The translations under genes and the position numbers were made by a program. 42,446 nucleotides of DNA, taken from positions 1 to 42,446 of the forward strand of contig WBUF01000017.1 of the NCBI GenBank assembly GCA_008933825.1, written 5' to 3'. Positions 8,890-20,544 of the stretch are shown here, piece by piece. The notes under the pieces were generated by a model, which ran no database searches, was not told where the DNA came from, and saw only the letters and a list, made by a program, of their open reading frames with translations. Position 1 is the first letter of the stretch; the number at the start of each line of letters is the position of its first letter. This DNA is from Rhodocyclaceae bacterium. Lineage in GTDB: Bacteria; Pseudomonadota; Gammaproteobacteria; Burkholderiales; Rhodocyclaceae.

Positions 8890-10178
8890 ACACCCTGATC
8901 ATCTTCTCCCTGCTGGTCGTGCTGATGCTGACCGGCATGCCGATCTCGATTTCGCTCGGCCTGACCGTGCTCTCCTTCCTGTTCCTCCTGACCCAGGTGC
9001 CGATCGAGTCGGTGGCGCTGAAGCTGTTCACCGGCATCGAGAAGTTCGAGATCATGGCCATCCCGTTCTTCATCCTGGCCGGCAATTTTCTTACCCACGG
9101 CGGCGTGGCGAAACGGATGATCCGCTTCGCCACCTCGATGGTCGGCCATTTCCACGGCGGTCTCGGCCTGGGCGGCGTGCTTGCCTGCGCGCTGTTCGCA
9201 GCCGTGTCGGGCTCAAGTCCGGCGACCGTGGTGGCGATCGGCTCGATCCTGCTGCCGGCGATGGTCAAGGCGGGTTTTCCCAATCGTTTCGGCGCCGGCG
9301 TCATCACGACCTCGGGGGCGCTGGGGATACTGATTCCGCCCTCCATCGTCATGGTGATGTACTCGGTGTCGACCAATACCTCGGTCGGCGCCCTGTTCAT
9401 GGCCGGCGTCATCCCCGGCCTGATGCTGGCCTTCATGCTCGGCATGACGACCTGGTATCGCGCGCGCAGCAACAACTACCCGCGCCTGCCCAGGGCAAGC
9501 TGGACGGAGAGGTTTGTGACCTTCCGCGAATCCGTCTGGGGGTTGCTCCTGATCGTCATCGTCATGGGCGGCATCTACACTGGGATGTTTACGCCGACCG
9601 AGGCGGCGGCGATGAGCGCGGTGTGGGCCTTTGTATGCGCGGTGTTCATCTACAAGGACCTCGGCTGGAAGGATGTGCCGCGGGTACTGTTGTCTTCGGC
9701 CAACATGAGCGCCATGCTGCTCTACATCATCACCAACGCCGTGCTGTTCTCCTTCCTGATGACCCACGAGAACATCCCGCAGGCGATGGCCGACGCAATG
9801 ATCGGCACCGGGGTGGGCGTGATCGGCTTCCTGCTCATCGCCAACATCTTGCTGCTGGCCGCCGGCAACTTCATGGAGCCTTCCTCCATCGTGCTGATCC
9901 TGGCGCCGATCCTCTTCCCGATCGCTGTGAAGCTCGGCATCGATCCGGTGCACTTCGGCATCCTGATGGTGGTGAACATGGAGGTGGGCATGTGTCATCC
10001 GCCGGTGGGCCTGAACCTCTATGTCGCTTCCGGCATCACCAAGATGGGCATCACCGAGCTGACCATCGCCACCTGGCCGTGGCTGCTGACCATGCTGGTG
10101 TTCCTGGTGATCGTTACCTACTGGCCGCCGCTGTCGTTGTGGCTGCCTCAGAAGCTCGGCATGCTGTCCGGCGGCTGA
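8886..10178 (+). CDS. dctM: TRAP transporter large permease subunit
   Basis: The 430-residue protein starts at ATG 8886, within the dctQ stop. It has about 12 hydrophobic segments and the family marks of DctM: GMPISISLGLTVL at the N-terminus, AVSGSSPATVVAIGSI, the GILIPPSIVMVMY block, GMFTPTEAAAMSAVWA and HPPVGLNLYVASG near the end. It is the sodium-driven transport subunit that works with DctQ in the inner membrane. A terminator follows, closing the operon. Confidence 0.94.
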   Translation: MNTLIIFSLLVVLMLTGMPISISLGLTVLSFLFLLTQVPIESVALKLFTGIEKFEIMAIPFFILAGNFLTHGGVAKRMIRFATSMVGHFHGGLGLGGVLACALFAAVSGSSPATVVAIGSILLPAMVKAGFPNRFGAGVITTSGALGILIPPSIVMVMYSVSTNTSVGALFMAGVIPGLMLAFMLGMTTWYRARSNNYPRLPRASWTERFVTFRESVWGLLLIVIVMGGIYTGMFTPTEAAAMSAVWAFVCAVFIYKDLGWKDVPRVLLSSANMSAMLLYIITNAVLFSFLMTHENIPQAMADAMIGTGVGVIGFLLIANILLLAAGNFMEPSSIVLILAPILFPIAVKLGIDPVHFGILMVVNMEVGMCHPPVGLNLYVASGITKMGITELTIATWPWLLTMLVFLVIVTYWPPLSLWLPQKLGMLSGG

Positions 10179-10203
10179 GGGAGCAGACCGCCTTGCCCAA
10201 CTG

Positions 10204-10230
10204 AGCCCGGCTCCGGTCGGGCTTTTTTTC
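10204..10230 (+). terminator. Rho-independent terminator after dctPQM
   Basis: AGCCCG (10204-10209) pairs with CGGGCT (10218-10223) around a short loop and is followed by seven T residues. It ends the TRAP operon 25 bases after the dctM stop. Confidence 0.85.
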
Positions 10231-10247
10231 AGGTAAGCTTCGGCGCC

Positions 10248-10988
10248 ATGCTCGAAACCGCCCTCGATCCGTCTTTCTGGGTCGCCGTCCTGCAGATCAT
10301 CGCCATCGACATCCTGCTCGGGGGCGACAACGCCATCGTCATAGCCCTGGCCTGCCGGCGCCTGCCCGAGCAGCAGCGCAAGCAGGGCATCTTCTGGGGG
10401 GTGGTCGGTGCCATCGCGCTGCGCGTGATCCTGATCTTCTTTGCCCTCCAGCTGCTGGCGATCCCTTTCCTGAAGATCGTCGGCGGGCTGCTGCTGCTGT
10501 GGATCGGCATCAAGCTGCTGCAGCCCGAAGAGGAGGATGGGCACGGCAACATCGAGGGCAGCACGCATCTCATCGGCGCCATTCGCACCATCGTCATCGC
10601 CGATGCCGTGATGAGCCTGGACAACGTGATAGCGGTTGCGGCCGCTGCCAAGGGTGACCTGGGGTTGGTGATCTTCGGTATCCTCGTGAGCATCCCTATC
10701 GTCGTCTGGGGCAGCAAATTCGTGCTCAAGCTGATGGACCGGCTGCCCGTCGTGATTACCTTCGGCGGCGCGCTGCTCGGATGGATTGCCGGCGACATGT
10801 TCCTCGGCGATGCCAGCATCAAGCCTCATCTGGAAGGCCAGCCCGGCTGGCTGAAATACCTGTCATCGAGCGCCGGCGCCCTGCTGGTGGTGATCGTCGG
10901 CACCTGGCTGGCAAGACGTGCAGCGCCGCCGCAGCCGCCGGTCGAGGTGGTGGCGAGCGGCGCAGAAGGAGGCAAGGACCATGAATGA
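10248..10988 (+). CDS. TerC family integral membrane protein (YjbE/YkoY type)
   Basis: The 246-residue protein has seven hydrophobic segments and the two acidic membrane motifs of the TerC family: LLGGDNAIVIAL near residue 24 and MSLDNVIAVAA near residue 122. Related proteins export or handle Mn2+ or are linked to tellurite resistance. The substrate here cannot be told from sequence. The C-terminus is a short soluble tail rich in Pro/Val/Gly. The gene overlaps the following universal stress protein gene by 8 bases, so the two are probably co-translated. The upstream gap is too short for a yybP-ykoY manganese riboswitch. Confidence 0.85.
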   Translation: MLETALDPSFWVAVLQIIAIDILLGGDNAIVIALACRRLPEQQRKQGIFWGVVGAIALRVILIFFALQLLAIPFLKIVGGLLLLWIGIKLLQPEEEDGHGNIEGSTHLIGAIRTIVIADAVMSLDNVIAVAAAAKGDLGLVIFGILVSIPIVVWGSKFVLKLMDRLPVVITFGGALLGWIAGDMFLGDASIKPHLEGQPGWLKYLSSSAGALLVVIVGTWLARRAAPPQPPVEVVASGAEGGKDHE

Positions 10989-11430
10989 GCCCAGGCAGGA
11001 AGGCCGCGTCAAGGTGCTGGTGCCGGTGGACGGCTCGGCCAACTCGGACCGCGTCATCGATCAGCTGCTGGCCGAACTGGCGGGCGGGACGGCACTGGAA
11101 CTGGTTCTGCTCAACGTGCAGATCCCGGTCGATTCGGGACATGCGCGCATGTTCGTTTCCGCCGAGGATGTCGAGGCCTACCATCGGGAAGAGGGCTTGC
11201 AGGCGCTGAAGTCGGCGCGGGACAAGCTCGATGCGGCGGGCGCAAAGTACCGCTGGCACGTGGCGGTCGGGCACATCGCCGACACGATCATCCGCTTCGC
11301 CAGGGAACAGGGCATCGACCGCATCGTCATGGGCACCCATGGCCGAACCGCGCTGACGCATCTGCTGCTCGGCTCAGTCGCGAGCGACGTCTCGCGCAAG
11401 GCCGATCTGCCGGTTACCCTGATCAAGTAA
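10981..11430 (+). CDS. universal stress protein, UspA family
   Basis: This is a 149-residue single-domain Usp protein. The N-terminal strand VKVLVPVDGSANSDRV carries the nucleotide-site Asp. The C-terminal glycine loop GTHGRTALTHLLLGSVAS matches the G-2x-G-9x-G-(S/T) ATP-binding motif, so it is probably of the ATP-binding class. It starts at ATG 10981, within the end of the TerC gene, and the pair may form a small stress or metal-response operon. Confidence 0.88.
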   Translation: MNEPRQEGRVKVLVPVDGSANSDRVIDQLLAELAGGTALELVLLNVQIPVDSGHARMFVSAEDVEAYHREEGLQALKSARDKLDAAGAKYRWHVAVGHIADTIIRFAREQGIDRIVMGTHGRTALTHLLLGSVASDVSRKADLPVTLIK

Positions 11431-11479
11431 GGCCGGTTTCTCCGGACGGCCGCGCGCCGACCCGCGGATGCCGGGAGCC

Positions 11480-11508
11480 GGGACAGCCCTGTTTTTTCCT
11501 GATAAAAT
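11480..11508 (+). promoter_or_regulatory. candidate promoter of ndk
   Basis: GGGACA (11480-11485, 4 of 6 matches to TTGACA) is followed after 17 bases by TAAAAT (11503-11508, 5 of 6), which is preceded by TG at 11500-11501 to give an extended -10. It lies about 60 bases before ndk. Confidence 0.45.
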
Positions 11509-11566
11509 AACATCTTAAATGCAAACTCCGGTTCTTTTTCCAACTCTTTGATTTTGGAGTAATTAG

Positions 11567-11992
11567 ATGGCTGTTGAACGCACCCTGTCGATCATCAAAC
11601 CCGACGCCGTGGCCAAGAACGTGATCGGCAAGATTTACTCCCGTTTCGAGACAAACGGGCTCAAGATCGTCGCGGCCAGAATGAAGCACCTTTCACGCCA
11701 GGAAGCGGAAGGCTTCTACGCCGTGCATCGCGAGCGTCCCTTCTTCAAGGATCTCGTTGAGTTCATGATCTCCGGCCCGGTGATGATCCAGGTGCTGGAA
11801 GGCGAGGGTGCCATTGCCAAGAACCGCGAGCTGATGGGCGCCACCGACCCGAAGAAGGCCGAGCCGGGAACCATCCGCGCCGATTTTGCCCAAAGCATCG
11901 ACGCCAATGCCGTGCACGGCTCCGACGCCCCGGAAACGGCGGCGGTCGAGATTGCCTATTTCTTCCCGACGATGGAAGTCTATTCGCGCTGA
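11567..11992 (+). CDS. ndk: nucleoside diphosphate kinase
   Basis: The 141-residue product is full-length NDK. It has [12 protein letters not shown] at the N-terminus, the active-site histidine H117 in [11 protein letters not shown], and the [11 protein letters not shown] and RELMGATDP blocks. It balances NTP and dNTP pools by phosphate transfer through a phosphohistidine. rlmN begins at the next base after its stop. This ndk-rlmN-pilF-rodZ-ispG-hisS order is well conserved in beta- and gammaproteobacteria. Confidence 0.97.
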   Translation: MAVERTLSIIKPDAVAKNVIGKIYSRFETNGLKIVAARMKHLSRQEAEGFYAVHRERPFFKDLVEFMISGPVMIQVLEGEGAIAKNRELMGATDPKKAEPGTIRADFAQSIDANAVHGSDAPETAAVEIAYFFPTMEVYSR

Positions 11993-13132
11993 ATGAAACA
12001 GAACCTGCTCGAACTCGATGCTGCCGGTCTGACCGCCTGGTTCGCCGCGCTGGGCGAGAAGCCCTTCCGCGCGAAGCAGGTGTTGCGCTGGCTGCATCAG
12101 TTCGGGGAGGCCGATTTCGGTCGCATGAGCGACGTGGCCAAAAACCTGCGCGCGCAGCTTCCCGAACTGGCCGAAGTGCGCCTGCCGCAGGTGTTGCGTG
12201 ATGCGACCGCGACGGACGGCACGCGCAAGTGGCTGCTCGATGTCGGCAACGGCAATGCCGTCGAGTGCGTCTTCATCCCCGAGGAGAATCGCGGCACCCT
12301 GTGTATCTCCACCCAGGCCGGCTGCGCCCTCGACTGCGCCTTCTGCTCGACCGGCAAGCAGGGATTCAACCGCAACCTGACGACGGGCGAGATCATCGGA
12401 CAACTCTGGTGGGCGAAGCATGCGCTGGGGGATTTCCGCATGCCGGGTGCCGCAGTCGGGCGCCGTCCCGCTGAGACTGACTTTTGCGCGGAGCGCATCA
12501 TCAGCAACGTGGTGCTGATGGGCATGGGCGAGCCGCTGGCGAATTACGAGAACGTCGTGGCTGCCCTGCGGCTGATGCTCGACGACAACGCCTGCGGCCT
12601 GTCGCGCCGCCGCGTGACGGTGTCGACCTCCGGCATCGTGCCGGCCATCGACCGGCTGCGCGACGAGTGCCCGGTGGCGCTGGCCGTCTCGCTGCACGCA
12701 CCAACCGACGGTCTGCGCGACCGGCTGCTGCCGATCAATCGCAAATATCCCCTTTCCGAGCTGATGGCGGCCTGCCGCCGCTATCTGGAGAGGTCGCCGC
12801 GCGACTTCATCACATTCGAGTACGTCATGCTGGATGGCGTGAACGATTCCACAGAGCACGCGCGCGCGTTGATCAGGCTCGTGCGCGACGTGCCCTGCAA
12901 GTTCAACCTGATTCCCTTCAATCCCTTCCCGGCCGCCGGGTTTGCGCGCTCTCCCGCGCAGCGGGTGCGCCGTTTCGCCGAGATACTGATGCAGGCTCAT
13001 ATCGTCACGACGACGCGCAAGACCCGCGGAGAAGACATCGACGCCGCCTGCGGCCAGCTGGCCGGTCATGTGCGCGATCGTACGCGGCGCGGGGAGACGC
13101 GCATCGTCACCATTGCGGAGGTTGCATCGTGA
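11993..13132 (+). CDS. rlmN: dual-specificity 23S rRNA (A2503-C2)/tRNA (A37-C2) methyltransferase
   Basis: This is a 379-residue radical SAM enzyme. The CX3CX2C cluster is C111, C115 and C118 ([11 protein letters not shown]). The GMGEP block follows, and the C-terminal half carries the resolving-cysteine region around [10 protein letters not shown]. Compared with E. coli RlmN, the stretch between about residues 142 and 164, before [12 protein letters not shown], has a Pro/Arg-rich insertion. Part of that insertion is encoded by a minus-strand copy of the AAAAGTCAGTC repeat. It starts directly at the ndk stop, and its stop overlaps pilF. Confidence 0.96.
   Translation: MKQNLLELDAAGLTAWFAALGEKPFRAKQVLRWLHQFGEADFGRMSDVAKNLRAQLPELAEVRLPQVLRDATATDGTRKWLLDVGNGNAVECVFIPEENRGTLCISTQAGCALDCAFCSTGKQGFNRNLTTGEIIGQLWWAKHALGDFRMPGAAVGRRPAETDFCAERIISNVVLMGMGEPLANYENVVAALRLMLDDNACGLSRRRVTVSTSGIVPAIDRLRDECPVALAVSLHAPTDGLRDRLLPINRKYPLSELMAACRRYLERSPRDFITFEYVMLDGVNDSTEHARALIRLVRDVPCKFNLIPFNPFPAAGFARSPAQRVRRFAEILMQAHIVTTTRKTRGEDIDAACGQLAGHVRDRTRRGETRIVTIAEVAS
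12461..12485 (-). repeat. dispersed AAAAGTCAGTC repeat, copy 4 (inside rlmN)
   Basis: On the minus strand it reads AAAAGTCAGTC followed by TCAGCGGGACGGCG. It lies within the insertion of RlmN (residues about 157-165, RRPAETDFC), in a region where family members differ in length. Confidence 0.7.
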
Positions 13133-13917
13133 TCAGAGCCATTCCGGCAATTCTCAGCGTATTGATTGCGGGCTGCGCGGGCGGGGGCGCCGGCCCGGCT
13201 CCCGGCAGTGCGAGCGCGCCGGTGTCCGAGCAGGTGGCGGCAGGCGTGGCCGAGAAAAGCGCCAAGACGCACACCGAACTGGCCGGCCTGTACCTGCAGG
13301 CAGGCAATCTGGCCATTGCCCGGGAAGAGGCGCTGCTCGCTACCCTGATCGATCAGGGTTATGCGCCGGGCTTCGACTTGCTCGGCCTGGTGCACATGGC
13401 GCTGAACGACATGGCTGCGGCCCGCACCGCTTTCGAGCGCGCCGTCCAACTGGCACCGGGAGACCCGCAGATCGCCAACGATTACGGCTGGTTTCTCTGC
13501 CAGAACGGGCGCGAGCAGGAGGCATTCAAGTTTTTCGAGGCCGCCGCACGCAACCCCCTCTACAAGACGCCGACCAAACCCTATACGAATGCCGGCCTGT
13601 GTTACCTGAGAATCAAGGACGACAAGGCGGCCGAGGAGAATTTCCGGCGCGCCGCGATGATCGACGGCACCAACGTCCAGGCGATTTACCACCTGTCCAG
13701 CCTTGCCTACAAGCAGGGGGACCTTGCCGGCGCCCGGAAATATCTTGGCGAAGTGCACCGCATGATGGATCCCAATGCCGAATCGCTCTGGCTCGCCGTG
13801 CGCATCGAGCGCAAGCTCGGGGACCGGCAGGCCGAGGCGAGTTATGCATCCCAGCTGCGGCGCAGATTTGCCGGTACGCCGCAGCACCAGGCGCTGATGC
13901 AGGGAAGCTACGAGTGA
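13129..13917 (+). CDS. pilF: type IV pilus biogenesis/stability protein PilF/PilW, TPR lipoprotein
   Basis: This is a 262-residue protein from GTG 13129. The N-terminus is a lipoprotein signal with lipobox LIAGC, and a Gly/Ala/Pro linker follows. Tetratricopeptide repeats cover the rest ([22 protein letters not shown], then [24 protein letters not shown], then the [12 protein letters not shown] block typical of PilF/PilW). The family is an outer-membrane pilotin needed for PilQ secretin assembly. It overlaps rlmN and the next gene by GTGA junctions. Confidence 0.9.
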   Translation: MIRAIPAILSVLIAGCAGGGAGPAPGSASAPVSEQVAAGVAEKSAKTHTELAGLYLQAGNLAIAREEALLATLIDQGYAPGFDLLGLVHMALNDMAAARTAFERAVQLAPGDPQIANDYGWFLCQNGREQEAFKFFEAAARNPLYKTPTKPYTNAGLCYLRIKDDKAAEENFRRAAMIDGTNVQAIYHLSSLAYKQGDLAGARKYLGEVHRMMDPNAESLWLAVRIERKLGDRQAEASYASQLRRRFAGTPQHQALMQGSYE

Positions 13918-14741
13918 GCGAGAGCGAAGTTGCCGCCGAGCCCCAGGCCGTTCCCGGGCCTGGCGCGGTGCTGCGCATGGCGCGGGAAGCGCGCGGCATG
14001 GCGATCACCGAGGCCGCCGCCGCGCTGAAGATGAGCCCGCGCCAGATCGAAGCGATCGAGGCGGAGGATTTTTCGCGGCTGCCCGGCGCGACCTTCGTGC
14101 GCGGATTCATCCGGAATTACGCGCGCTTGCTCAAGATCGACGCTGCGCCGGTGCTCGGCGCCCTGCCGGAGCAGGCGGCCCCGTTGCTGGCGGAACTGAA
14201 CATGCCGAAGGAGGCCGGCGTGAAAATGCCCTCCGGCAATGCGCGCCAGGGAAGAGGCATTCTGGGCGCCACGATGCTGGCGCTGATCGTCCTGGGAATG
14301 GCGCTGGCGCTGTATTTCGACGCGATCGACCTGACGGCCCTGCAGGCGAGCAGGCAGGGCAGCGGCCAGGCGGTTCCCGCCCGGCAGGAGGCGCCGCAAG
14401 TTGCCCAGCCGCAGCCGCAGGCCCTTCCCGCAGGCGATCCGCCCGCTGCCGAGGCTGCCGCCACGCCGAGCGAGAAGCCTGCGGAGTCCTCCGTCGATAC
14501 AGGCGGGCAACAGCTGATATTCAGCTTCGACGGCAGCGCCTGGGTCGAGGTCAAGGATGCCAGCGGCCGCACCGTGTTTTCGCAGATGAACGCGAGAGGA
14601 ACGACCCAGGTGGTCGGGGGGCGTCCGCCGTTTCAGCTGGTAGTGGGCAACGCCTCTCAGGTGCGTTTGCAGTACAAGGATCAGCCGGTGGACCTCAGGC
14701 CGCATACGCGCGTCGAAGTGGCCCGGCTCACGCTCGAATAA
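13914..14741 (+). CDS. rodZ: RodZ-like helix-turn-helix membrane protein
   Basis: This is a 275-residue protein from GTG 13914. The N-terminal HTH_25 domain is at about residues 15-90 ([37 protein letters not shown]). A single membrane segment lies near residues 119-142 ([20 protein letters not shown]), then a Pro/Ala/Gln-rich periplasmic linker and a C-terminal DUF4115 domain. This is the RodZ layout. RodZ links MreB to the cell-wall elongation machinery. Its place just upstream of ispG is the usual one. Confidence 0.88.
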   Translation: MSESEVAAEPQAVPGPGAVLRMAREARGMAITEAAAALKMSPRQIEAIEAEDFSRLPGATFVRGFIRNYARLLKIDAAPVLGALPEQAAPLLAELNMPKEAGVKMPSGNARQGRGILGATMLALIVLGMALALYFDAIDLTALQASRQGSGQAVPARQEAPQVAQPQPQALPAGDPPAAEAAATPSEKPAESSVDTGGQQLIFSFDGSAWVEVKDASGRTVFSQMNARGTTQVVGGRPPFQLVVGNASQVRLQYKDQPVDLRPHTRVEVARLTLE

Positions 14742-14746
14742 TCCGG

Positions 14747-15997
<1,251 letters not shown>

Positions 15998-16003
15998 TTT
16001 CCA

Positions 16004-17308
16004 ATGAGCCAGACGATTCAAGCGATCCGCGGGATGAACGACATCCTGCCCGACGAAGCCGATCTGTGGGAGCGTTTCGACGAGGCCGTGCGCGCCTGGC
16101 TGCGTGCCTACGGCTACCGGCCGATCCGCATGCCGGTGGTTGAGCCGACGCCGCTGTTCGCCCGCGCCATCGGTGAGGTGACCGACATCGTCGAAAAGGA
16201 GATGTATTCCTTCGTCGATGCCCTCAACGGCGAGGCGCTCACCCTGCGGCCGGAAGGCACCGCGTCCTGCGTGCGTGCCGTGCTGCAGCACAGCCTGCTC
16301 CATGCCGGACCGCAGCGGCTGTGGTATGCCGGCCCGATGTTCCGCCACGAGCGGCCGCAAAAGGGGCGCTACCGACAGTTCCACCAGTTCGGCGTTGAAG
16401 CCTTCGGCTATGCCGGACCGGACATCGACGCCGAGCAGATCGTCATGTGCGCCCGCCTGTGGGACGAACTGGCGCTCTCCGGCATCCGGCTGGAGGTCAA
16501 TTCGCTCGGCAGCGCGGAAGAGCGGCAGCGCCACCGCGCGGAGCTGATCGCCTACCTGGAGCGCCACCGCGAGGCGCTGGACGGCGATGCGCAGCGCCGG
16601 CTGCATTCCAACCCGCTGCGCATCCTCGACAGCAAGAATCCGCACATGCAGGAACTGATCGAGAGCGCGCCGAAACTGATGGATTTCCTCGGCGAGGCAT
16701 CCCTGGAACATTTCGGCGGCGTGCAGGCGTTGCTCAAGGAGGCCGGCATTCCCTATCGCATCAATCCGCGCCTGGTGCGCGGCCTGGATTACTACAACCT
16801 GACCGTCTTCGAGTGGATCACCGACAAGCTTGGCGCCCAGGGGACCGTTTGCGCCGGTGGGCGCTATGACGGACTGATCGCACAACTCGGCGGGAAGCCG
16901 GCGCCGGCTTGCGGTTTTGCCATGGGCGTCGAACGCCTGGTCGCCATGCTGAAGGAAGAGCATGGCGGCGGGGCGGAGCAGGCGGCGCGGACCGAGCCCG
17001 ATGTATACATCGTGCATCAGGGGGCCGAGGCTCTGGCCCCCGCCTTCCGTGCCGCGGAGACCTTGCGCGCCGTCGGCCTCGACGTGGTCTGGAACTGCGG
17101 CGGCGGCAGCTTCAAGTCGCAGATGAAGCGGGCCGATGCCTCCGGCGCGCAAGTGGCCGTGATCCTCGGCGAGGACGAGGCGCGCGAAGGCAGCGCCAGC
17201 CTCAAGCCGTTGCGCGAGGAAGCGCCGCAGAGGCGCATTCCGCAGGACCAGCTGGCCGAGGCGATCGGCAATTATCTTTTTGGGGACGACAACGATGGCA
17301 GCCTATGA
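16004..17308 (+). CDS. hisS: histidine--tRNA ligase
   Basis: This is a 434-residue class II synthetase. It has [10 protein letters not shown] at the N-terminus, motif 2 around [20 protein letters not shown], the histidine-specific [15 protein letters not shown] block, motif 3 GFAMGVERL, and the anticodon-binding domain in the last 100 residues. Its last codons overlap the start of the next gene by 14 bases. The related non-catalytic paralogue HisZ is encoded at 24310-25470. Confidence 0.97.
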   Translation: MSQTIQAIRGMNDILPDEADLWERFDEAVRAWLRAYGYRPIRMPVVEPTPLFARAIGEVTDIVEKEMYSFVDALNGEALTLRPEGTASCVRAVLQHSLLHAGPQRLWYAGPMFRHERPQKGRYRQFHQFGVEAFGYAGPDIDAEQIVMCARLWDELALSGIRLEVNSLGSAEERQRHRAELIAYLERHREALDGDAQRRLHSNPLRILDSKNPHMQELIESAPKLMDFLGEASLEHFGGVQALLKEAGIPYRINPRLVRGLDYYNLTVFEWITDKLGAQGTVCAGGRYDGLIAQLGGKPAPACGFAMGVERLVAMLKEEHGGGAEQAARTEPDVYIVHQGAEALAPAFRAAETLRAVGLDVVWNCGGGSFKSQMKRADASGAQVAVILGEDEAREGSASLKPLREEAPQRRIPQDQLAEAIGNYLFGDDNDGSL

Positions 17309-17963
17309 CCTGGAAGAACAGGAACAGATATCGGAGCTGAAAACCTGGTGGAAGATGTACGGCAACCTGGTGACCGGGGTGCTGCTCGTCGCCGCCGCCG
17401 GCGTTGCCGGCTGGCAGGGTTGGAACTGGTATCAGCGCACACAGGCGGCCGAGGCCTCGGTGATCTACGCTGCCATGCAGAAGGGCGCTCTGGAGAGGGA
17501 TGCCAAGCGCGTGCGCGAGGCAGCGGCCGAACTCACCGAGAGATATCCCGGTACGGCCTATGCCGCCATGGCCGCACTGGCGTCCGCACGCATGCAGTTC
17601 GACGCCGGCGACCTGAAGACTGCCCGCGCGCAGTTGCTTTGGGTGGTCGAGAAGGCGGCAGACAAGGATCTGCGCGACCTCGGCCGCCTGCGCCTGGCGC
17701 ATGTTCTGTTCGACGACAAGGCGCTGGACGAGGCGCTCAGGCTGCTCGACGAGGAGCCGGTGCCGGCCTTCGTCGCGCGCTTCGGCGAGCTGAAGGGGGA
17801 TATTCTGGCGGCACAGGGCAAGAAGGCCGAAGCGAGAAGCGCCTACCAGGCAGCCCTTGCCAGACAGGAAGCGGATGGCAAGGCGGCGGGCGGCCGGGCG
17901 GGCGGCGATGCCCAATACCGCGAGTTGCTCCAGCTCAAGCTCGATTCGCTCGGGGACAAGTGA
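17295..17963 (+). CDS. yfgM: YfgM-like tetratricopeptide membrane protein
   Basis: This is a 222-residue protein with [19 protein letters not shown] at the N-terminus, one membrane segment at about residues 22-42, and a periplasmic TPR-like helical region. The YfgM family is an accessory of the SecYEG translocon and associates with PpiD. It sits between hisS and bamB, as in E. coli. ATG 17295 was preferred over an in-frame ATG 15 bases upstream because family members begin MA-YDLEEQE. Confidence 0.9.
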   Translation: MAAYDLEEQEQISELKTWWKMYGNLVTGVLLVAAAGVAGWQGWNWYQRTQAAEASVIYAAMQKGALERDAKRVREAAAELTERYPGTAYAAMAALASARMQFDAGDLKTARAQLLWVVEKAADKDLRDLGRLRLAHVLFDDKALDEALRLLDEEPVPAFVARFGELKGDILAAQGKKAEARSAYQAALARQEADGKAAGGRAGGDAQYRELLQLKLDSLGDK

Positions 17964-19105
17964 TGCGCATCGTGCTCGCCTTGCTGCTGACCGCCCTGGC
18001 CGCCTGCTCCACGATGGAAAAAATGAACCCGGTGAACTGGTTTTCCAGTGCGCCGAAGGTGAAGCCGGCCGAACTGGAACCGATCAGTCCGAGCGCCGTG
18101 CTGGCGGCACTCTGGCAGTCCGGTGTCGGCAGTGCCGGCGGCTACGTGCTGACGCCTGCCGTGGTCGGGACGAGCGTCTACGCCGCCGCCCAGGACGGCT
18201 CCATTGCCCGTTATGACAGCGGCGGCCAGATCTGGCGCATCAATGCCGGCAAACCGATATCCGGCGGCGTCGGCGCCGACGGCCGGATCGTGGCCGTCGG
18301 CACGGCCAAGGGCGAAGTCCTCGCCTTCGACGGCAGCGGCAAGGCATTGTGGACGGCGCGGGTGACCTCGGAAGTGCTGGCTGCGCCGCAGCTTGCGGAA
18401 GGACTGGTGCTGGTGCGCAGCGGTGACAACCGCATCTTTGCCCTCGATGCGGCGGACGGCACGCGCAAATGGGTATATCAGCGCAGCACGCCGGCCCTCT
18501 CCCTGCGCAGCAACGTCGGCGTGATCGTCGCCGGCAAGGCGGCGCTGGCGGGTTTCCCCGGGGGCAAACTGGTGGCCATCGCACTCAGCAATGGTGCGCC
18601 GCTCTGGGAGGCGACCGTTGCCATGCCCAGGGGAGCCACCGAGTTGGAGCGTGTCTCCGATGTGACCAGCGCGCCGGTGGTGGCCGGAAGCGAAGTGTGC
18701 GCCGCCGCCTATCAGGGGCGCGTCGCTTGCTTCGACCTGGCATCCGGCAACCATCTCTGGTCGCGCGACATGTCCTCCGCATCGGGCATCGACATCGATG
18801 GCCGCAATGTTTACGTCAGCGACGACAAGGGCGCCGTGCATGCGCTGGACCGCGTCAATGGCGCGACAGTATGGAAGCAGGACAAGCTGTTCATGCGCCA
18901 GCTCAGCCGGCCGATTGCGCTCGGCGGCCATGTCGCGGTCGGCGACTACCAGGGCGTCGTGCACCTGCTGCGCCGCGAGACCGGCGCCTTCGCCGCCCGG
19001 TACAGCACCGACGGAAGCGGCATAGCGGCCGAGCCGCAGCGGATCGAGCGGGGTTTCCTGATGCAGACGCGCAACGGCGGACTGCATGCGCTCGCTGTAA
19101 ACTGA
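17963..19105 (+). CDS. bamB: outer membrane protein assembly factor BamB
   Basis: This is a 380-residue lipoprotein. The signal has the lipobox LAAC (C about residue 14), followed by beta-propeller repeats with PQQ-like blades (DGSIARYDSGGQIWRINAG, GEVLAFDGSGKALWTARV, DNRIFALDAADGTRKWVYQ). It belongs to the BAM complex that inserts outer-membrane beta-barrels. The start overlaps the yfgM stop by one base (TGATG). Confidence 0.94.
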   Translation: MRIVLALLLTALAACSTMEKMNPVNWFSSAPKVKPAELEPISPSAVLAALWQSGVGSAGGYVLTPAVVGTSVYAAAQDGSIARYDSGGQIWRINAGKPISGGVGADGRIVAVGTAKGEVLAFDGSGKALWTARVTSEVLAAPQLAEGLVLVRSGDNRIFALDAADGTRKWVYQRSTPALSLRSNVGVIVAGKAALAGFPGGKLVAIALSNGAPLWEATVAMPRGATELERVSDVTSAPVVAGSEVCAAAYQGRVACFDLASGNHLWSRDMSSASGIDIDGRNVYVSDDKGAVHALDRVNGATVWKQDKLFMRQLSRPIALGGHVAVGDYQGVVHLLRRETGAFAARYSTDGSGIAAEPQRIERGFLMQTRNGGLHALAVN

Positions 19106-19123
19106 TTCCGCGATACACGGCCC

Positions 19124-20452
19124 ATGAAACCCACGCTGGTCATCGTCGGCCGACCCAATGTCGGCAAGTCCACGCTATTCAACCGCCTGACGCGGTCGCG
19201 CGATGCGCTGGTGGCGGACATGCCCGGGCTGACGCGCGACCGCCACTACGGCCATGGCCGAGTCGGGCCCCGCCCCTACCTGGTGGTGGATACCGGCGGC
19301 TTCGAACCGAACGCGAAAGAAGGCATCCTTGCCGAGATGGCGCAACAGGCCGAGGCAGCGATAGCCGAGGCCGATATGCTGCTGTTCGTCGTCGATGGCC
19401 GTGCCGGCCTGACTGCGCAAGACAAAGCCATCGCAGAACGCTTGCGCCGCACCGGACGCCCCTTGCTGCTGGTGGTCAACAAGGCCGAAGGCATGGAGCG
19501 CGCCATGGCGGGCGCCGAATTCCACGAACTGGCCTGCGGAGAGCCGCTGGTGATTTCCGCCGCCCATGGCGATGGCGTCAGGGAACTTGTCGAGGAAGCG
19601 CTGGCCCCCTTTCCCGAGGCGGAAGAGGCTACGGAGGAAAGTCAGTCGCCGCGCATCGCCGTGGTGGGCCGGCCGAACGTCGGCAAGTCAACACTCATCA
19701 ATGCACTGCTGGGCGAGGAGCGCGTCATTGCCTTCGATCAGCCGGGTACCACCCGGGACGCCATTGCCGTGCCGTTCCGGCGCAAGGGCAGGGACTACAC
19801 CCTGATCGACACAGCCGGCCTGCGCCGCAAGGGCAAGATTTTTGAGGCCGTCGAGAAATTCTCCGTGATCAAGACCCTGCAATCCATCGAGGAGGCGAAC
19901 GTCGCCGTGCTGGTGCTCGATGCCAGCCAGGACGTCTCCGACCAGGATGCGCACATCGCCGGTTTCTGCCTGGAGGCCGGCCGCGCCATGGTGGTCGCGG
20001 TCAACAAATGGGACAGTGCCGACGACTACCGGCGCGAGCGGGTCAAGGCGGACATGGCGCGCAAGCTCAACTTCCTCGGTTTTGCCAAATCGCATTTCAT
20101 CAGCGCCCTGAAGGGCGAAGGGATCAACGCCCTGATGGCCTCCGTCGACGCGGCATATGCCGCGTCCATGGTGAAGATGCCCACGCCGAGGCTGACGCGC
20201 CTGCTCGCCGCTGCCGTGGAAAAGCAGGCGCCGCCGCGCCACGGCATCTTCCGCCCCAAGCTGCGCTATGCCCATCAGGGCGGCAATAATCCCCCGGTCA
20301 TCGTCATACACGGCAATGCCCTGGATCATGTCTCGGACTCATACCGGCGCTATCTGGAACGCTCTTTCATGGAGGCCTTCAAACTGAAAGGCACACCGCT
20401 GAGGGTCGAGTTTCGCACCACTCGCAATCCCTATGCGGACACGGGGCGTTGA
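19124..20452 (+). CDS. der: ribosome biogenesis GTPase Der
   Basis: The 442-residue EngA/Der protein has two GTPase domains, each with RPNVGKST (about residues 9-16 and 183-190), G3 motifs DTGG and DTAG, and NK-D motifs. A KH-like C-terminal domain ends in [11 protein letters not shown]. The protein acts in 50S subunit maturation. The acidic linker between the two domains ([12 protein letters not shown]) includes a half copy of the AAAGTCAGTC repeat. Confidence 0.97.
   Translation: MKPTLVIVGRPNVGKSTLFNRLTRSRDALVADMPGLTRDRHYGHGRVGPRPYLVVDTGGFEPNAKEGILAEMAQQAEAAIAEADMLLFVVDGRAGLTAQDKAIAERLRRTGRPLLLVVNKAEGMERAMAGAEFHELACGEPLVISAAHGDGVRELVEEALAPFPEAEEATEESQSPRIAVVGRPNVGKSTLINALLGEERVIAFDQPGTTRDAIAVPFRRKGRDYTLIDTAGLRRKGKIFEAVEKFSVIKTLQSIEEANVAVLVLDASQDVSDQDAHIAGFCLEAGRAMVVAVNKWDSADDYRRERVKADMARKLNFLGFAKSHFISALKGEGINALMASVDAAYAASMVKMPTPRLTRLLAAAVEKQAPPRHGIFRPKLRYAHQGGNNPPVIVIHGNALDHVSDSYRRYLERSFMEAFKLKGTPLRVEFRTTRNPYADTGR
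19638..19651 (+). repeat. dispersed AAAGTCAGTC repeat, half copy 6 (inside der)
   Basis: AAAGTCAGTC followed by GCCG. With its flank GAGG it matches the rnr copy over about 19 bases apart from one missing A. It encodes part of the Der interdomain linker. The 3' half of the element is not recognisable here, where conserved G2-domain codons begin. Confidence 0.5.
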
Positions 20453-20544
20453 TACGGGTATTGGCCGGGACTTGTGGCGGATTCCGAAAAAATCCGGTAA
20501 AGTACCGATTCAAAAAATAATTTTCTTCCACGTGGGGCCACACC

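Noticed and set aside
9213..10829. Very long antisense open frame (538 codons) opposite dctM and the TerC gene
   Set aside because: It is the mirror of GC-rich codon use. The product is His/Gln/Asp-rich and unlike a protein family, while the plus strand has clear genes.
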